A DNA stretch of 64,000 nucleotides, from NCBI GenBank assembly GCA_013397695.1, contig VYZI01000386.1:311800-375799 (forward strand), written 5' to 3'. The stretch's first letter is position 1; every line of letters starts with the position of its first letter. Of this stretch, positions 60,763 to 64,000 are shown one piece after another. Below the pieces are notes generated by a model. The model saw only the letters and a program-made list of their open reading frames with translations. It searched no databases and was not told the DNA's origin. The stretch is from Centropus unirufus (Eukaryota; Chordata; Aves; Cuculiformes; Centropidae). Both the position numbers and the translations under genes were made by a program.

Positions 60763-63700
60763 CTGAGGGGAGGAGGGAAACAGAAAGTTAACACCCACAC
60801 TGCCCCGTCTGTGCTCCTTGCAAAGGGTTCTCCATGCCATGCCTAATCCCATGGCATTAGGGGGCTGCAGTCCCTCATTTATGTGGCTACCTATTATCTC
60901 CCAGGTTAATTCCTGCTTTAGCTCAAACTTCTAGAACCTACTTAATTTTTAAACTCCTGCTTTTGATATAAAAGCAAAAGAAAAAAAGGACAGCTGTCTC
61001 TCAGGACAAGGGAAAAGTCCTCAGTGGTGCCTCCTCCAGTACAGATCAGGCAGATTTAAAGATGCTTGTTACCAAGAAAAAAAATACATGCAGGTGGTAT
61101 TAAGCCAGTGTGCAGGCACATTGCCTGCTGGCAAAGGAGAGGCCATGGGACTTCATTCCACCTAAATGCAACAAGCTTGTGCAGTTGGGGTGCCATTTGC
61201 AGGCTTGCTCTAAAAGAGTCCTTCCACAACACCAGGCAGGTTTTATTCTTTCTTTAACTGAAAGCTACAGCCCATTTTAGCCCAACACTTCCCCTCAAAG
61301 CTTATGCAGTGATGGCTAGGATTTATCCAGAGCCTGCTCTGTTTCTACACCAAGCCAAGCACCTTTGTGATGTATTCAATAGTAGCAGAGGAGCAAGGGA
61401 AGGTCATGCTCAGAAAGTTACAAACTTGGACTGAAACCAGCATTGATTCCTATAAAAAGGGGAGAGCTGAATTCCACCTACTTGTATCCATCACCTGAGA
61501 AGAAAACAGATATTTCATCTGCAGATAACATCTGATGAGCGACCTTAGTCTGAGGATGAGGCCAAGTGCTTAACTACTTCAACTGGAATTCTGGAGGCTA
61601 CAGAAACTTTTCAAGCACAGAAATAACAGTGCTCTGTAGAGCTTAGTGCTGCTGCTCTCCTTGTGCCTGTGAGGTCACTGGAGTGGAGAACAGTGGACAG
61701 AACTTCTTGGTCACATGGCCATCCACAATGGTATCAGTGCTGTGGGCAGTGACAGCGCTTACATCCCCACAGCTGCAGGCAGCTCCTACCAGCAGCTGTT
61801 CTCAGGGGGTGCTTTCTTTTACTGCAGCAGTCTGAAGAAGCTCTGTGTTTAGTGACTCCTCTCGTTTTTATTTTATGTGCTAAAGCCGTGGGACTAATGA
61901 TAATCATGAAAAGCGACAGTACTGAAAGCTCCAAACAAGTACGAGGGAGAACTACACAGAGCAGTCTGGCTGGCCCTATCCTGTACTTCTCTGTGGAAAC
62001 AATTGGAATAGCTTCGCAGCCTTCTGCACGCACAATCTCTGGTCCTACCTGAGATGATATCTTCATTGGAACAAATGGCGTAACGGTCATCAAACACAAA
62101 CAGCTTCCCCCTGTAGAATCCATCTGGAAACTCCTCCAGATACTTGTGGATTCCACCTTTCAGCTGGTAAACCTCTTTGCACACGGCCTGTTTAAAGCAG
62201 ATGAGCAGAAAAGCTGAAGGAGAACAGTAGTGACATGCCAGATTTCCCCAAGCAAACGATGCAAATGCCCGGGGCCAGCAGAAAGCAGCAGCTTCTCAGT
62301 GACCATCAGATGGCACCATCTACACCCACAAGTCTGGGCAGCACCACTGCGGCTCACTGGGCAGCTCCACAATGCCGGCTCGTTGGCATGAACTCAAATG
62401 TGCATTCAATGTTAGAGCCAAAAAAAGACTGGCAACTTCCTCAGCCAAGGGAGGTTTGCTGCACCACAAATCAATTGCTTTGGAACCTCCGTGAGCTGCT
62501 GTTTACTCTGTCTTTACATAGCGAGCTGTTGGCAGGAGCAGAATTTCTCATGGTTCATATTGGCACAGCAGAGAGAAAAAAAAATATTCCAGGTTTAAAT
62601 CTCTGGAGTGCCTGTATGTGTGATGTTCTCTTGCTCTGTGGGGAGCAGAGTGGGATGGAAAGCTGGATTTAATCCGCAACACTGGGATAGCACCAACTGG
62701 CTGGCTGATTTTCACCACTCTGAGGTTCTCGCGCTGTGCAGTGATGACCACAGAGCACAGCACGGAGGGTGCGGAGACTGCAGGATTCTCCCAACCCCTC
62801 CTAAAACACCACTACAATGGGCATGGCAGCTTCACCTCCTCTCAGCAAATGGGTTATGCAATTATCTTCACAGAGCAGTCACTGCTGTAATGTAGTCCAC
62901 GCAGATCATCCTGACCTGCATTAAAGTACCCGTGACCTTGACAGACAGCGTGAGGCACGCAGGCAGGGCCATTCACCTCCCCACCTGCTCACTGAGCACT
63001 CTGTGCTCTGGAAGAATTTAACAGCAAAAGAAGACAGCTGCCCTGAAGCAGCCTTGACACTTGTGCCCTCAGAAGGACCTCTCACCTTGCTCCGTAGGTA
63101 AGCAGAGCCTCGTTCACAACGGATCCCTCCCGTGCAGTACATCAGGACACGCTTGTCTTTAAAAAGCTCCAGGTTTTCATCTACATAGCTGGGAAAATAG
63201 CTGAACTTCCGGATGTCTGGAGCCAGGCAGCCCTGGAAATGTCCCTGGAAATGCAACAGCAGATGGCCATAGGAATGGTTACAAGCAGTCTCATGTGGTA
63301 AAGTCTGTGCCTTGAACTAGTGAAAGTAGATAAACCTTCCGGCCATAACACTCAGCTCACTGCAGCTGCTTTAAGTGGTTCCTCAGCTGCATTTATGCAT
63401 CAAAATCCCTGTTAAAATCTGTTACAGGATTCTGGACACAGCACATCTCCTCAGCCTCCCCAAGAACAGGGAGCTAAGCAGAACAAAACCGTCAGACCGT
63501 GAGCCACAACACTGCAGGAGGGCTAGTGGGTGTGACAGCAGGCTGCCCCCATTCTTCTTGATATATAGGACAAAAAAAAAAAAGCTGGTATTATCCTACT
63601 TTTCCTTCAAACTGCATGGTATTCACTGCTTATATGGACCATTTTTGTATTCTTGCCCCAAGCTGAATAAGCACTTGGCCAGGCCGGCTCCACGCTGAGT

Positions 63701-64000
63701 CACAGAGAAATCCTCTGCTGCTTGTGTCTAATAGTCATTACTAAACCAAATTTTGTACATAACAGATCTGGAAATAATTTATACCTAAAACAAATAAGAA
63801 AAAAGGAATTTCTTCTTCCAGGGAGTCAAAACCTTCACAGTCTGAAGCCCCCCAGCTACAAGGAGCAGGCAAACAAGACTCACTATTTTACTCTCATAGA
63901 AGTTCCTGCAGTCCAGCAAGATGGTATCGCTCTGTCCTTGACTGGCCTGGGACAAATACTGTTCCACTTCTCTGTGAAAATCCCGAGGGGACAGATGGAT
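60503..64000 (-). CDS. TSTD2: TSTD2, thiosulfate sulfurtransferase-like domain protein 2 (3' part, four coding exons)
   Basis: Rhodanese-domain protein of the same family as bacterial TrhO/YceA, which hydroxylates wobble uridine in tRNA; the vertebrate role is not established here. Exons in transcript order: 64000-63884 (continues outside the window), 63244-63086, 62187-62049, 60762-60503. Together they give 224 residues plus TAA, the C-terminal part of a protein of about 516 residues in human. The rhodanese active-site loop CTGGIRC is intact, with the nucleophile Cys codon at 63136-63134. Downstream are VYQLKGGIHKYLEEFPDGFY and a Cys-rich tail (CRYCG, CSSQHCRQL, CPSC, TACCPVC, ECEC) that may bind zinc. 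All introns are GT-AG and the phases agree. It is tail to tail with TMOD1. Confidence 0.95.
60763..62048 (-). other. TSTD2 last intron
   Basis: 1.3 kb, GTAGGA to CTCAG on the minus strand. No repeat or gene recognised. The other two introns in the window (62188-63085, 63245-63883) are similarly featureless apart from a short plus-strand A-run near 63570-63582. Confidence 0.75.
62049..62187 (-). CDS. TSTD2: TSTD2 exon following the active site
   Basis: AVCKEVYQLKGGIHKYLEEF, then YRGKLFVFDDRYAICSNEDI. 46 codons plus 1 nt, donor GTAGGA. Completes the rhodanese domain. Confidence 0.95.
63086..63244 (-). CDS. TSTD2: TSTD2 exon with rhodanese active site
   Basis: 53 codons: GHFQGCLAPDIRKFSYFPSY, then DKRVLMYCTGGIRCERGS and AYLRSK. 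A 10-bp sequence (ACATTTCCAG / GCATTTCCAG) is duplicated at the acceptor, giving two possible AG sites 12 bp apart. The upstream one, ending before GGACAT, keeps the family alignment I-G-x-F-Q-G. Confidence 0.94.
63884..64000 (-). CDS. TSTD2: TSTD2 exon (partial, runs off the window)
   Basis: 39 codons: IHLSPRDFHREVEQYLSQAS, then SDTILLDCRNFYESKI. Start of the rhodanese domain (LLDCRNFYE). Donor GTGAGT on the minus strand below 63884. Confidence 0.95.

Noticed and set aside
61738..62048. Minus-strand open frames continuing the TSTD2 exon below 62049
   Set aside because: The GTAGGA donor at 62048 and phase agreement with the exon at 60762 show that this is intron sequence.

Overview
The window looks like vertebrate nuclear DNA, almost certainly from a bird. 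Short exons sit in GT-AG or GC-AG introns, and 3' fragments of CR1 LINEs, the dominant avian retroposon, recur throughout. Three genes are recognised by their translated exons: TDRD7 (+ strand, 3' part only), TMOD1 (+ strand, complete coding sequence) and TSTD2 (- strand, 3' part only). The same neighbours lie together on human 9q22.33, and that segment corresponds to the Z chromosome in birds. Z linkage is therefore an inference from synteny, not something read from the bases.

Layout. Positions 1-20660 are the 3' portion of TDRD7. Eleven coding exons (7041-20379) give 803 residues with a LOTUS domain and three Tudor units, and the first 7 kb is intron with a 90-N gap. Two successive TDRD7 introns begin with GC rather than GT. 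Positions 20660-39836 hold no recognisable coding gene. They contain CR1 fragments, a 372-bp solo LTR flanked by a 5-bp target duplication (23385-23766), and a GC-rich minisatellite of about 39 bp (27331-28350) next to a 221-N gap. They may also hold unseen 5' non-coding exons of TMOD1. Positions 39837-56345 are TMOD1, with nine coding exons that sum to exactly 359 codons plus stop. Positions 60503-64000 are the last four coding exons of TSTD2 on the opposite strand, so TMOD1 and TSTD2 are tail to tail.

The genes do not form a functional unit. TDRD7 is a germ-granule and lens RNA-granule scaffold, TMOD1 caps actin pointed ends in muscle, red cells and lens, and TSTD2 is a rhodanese-domain protein related to bacterial TrhO. 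I found no convincing evidence of an undescribed biological system. The most distinctive signals are the paired GC-AG introns, the solo LTR and the stop-free minisatellite with its GC-rich, gapped shoulder.
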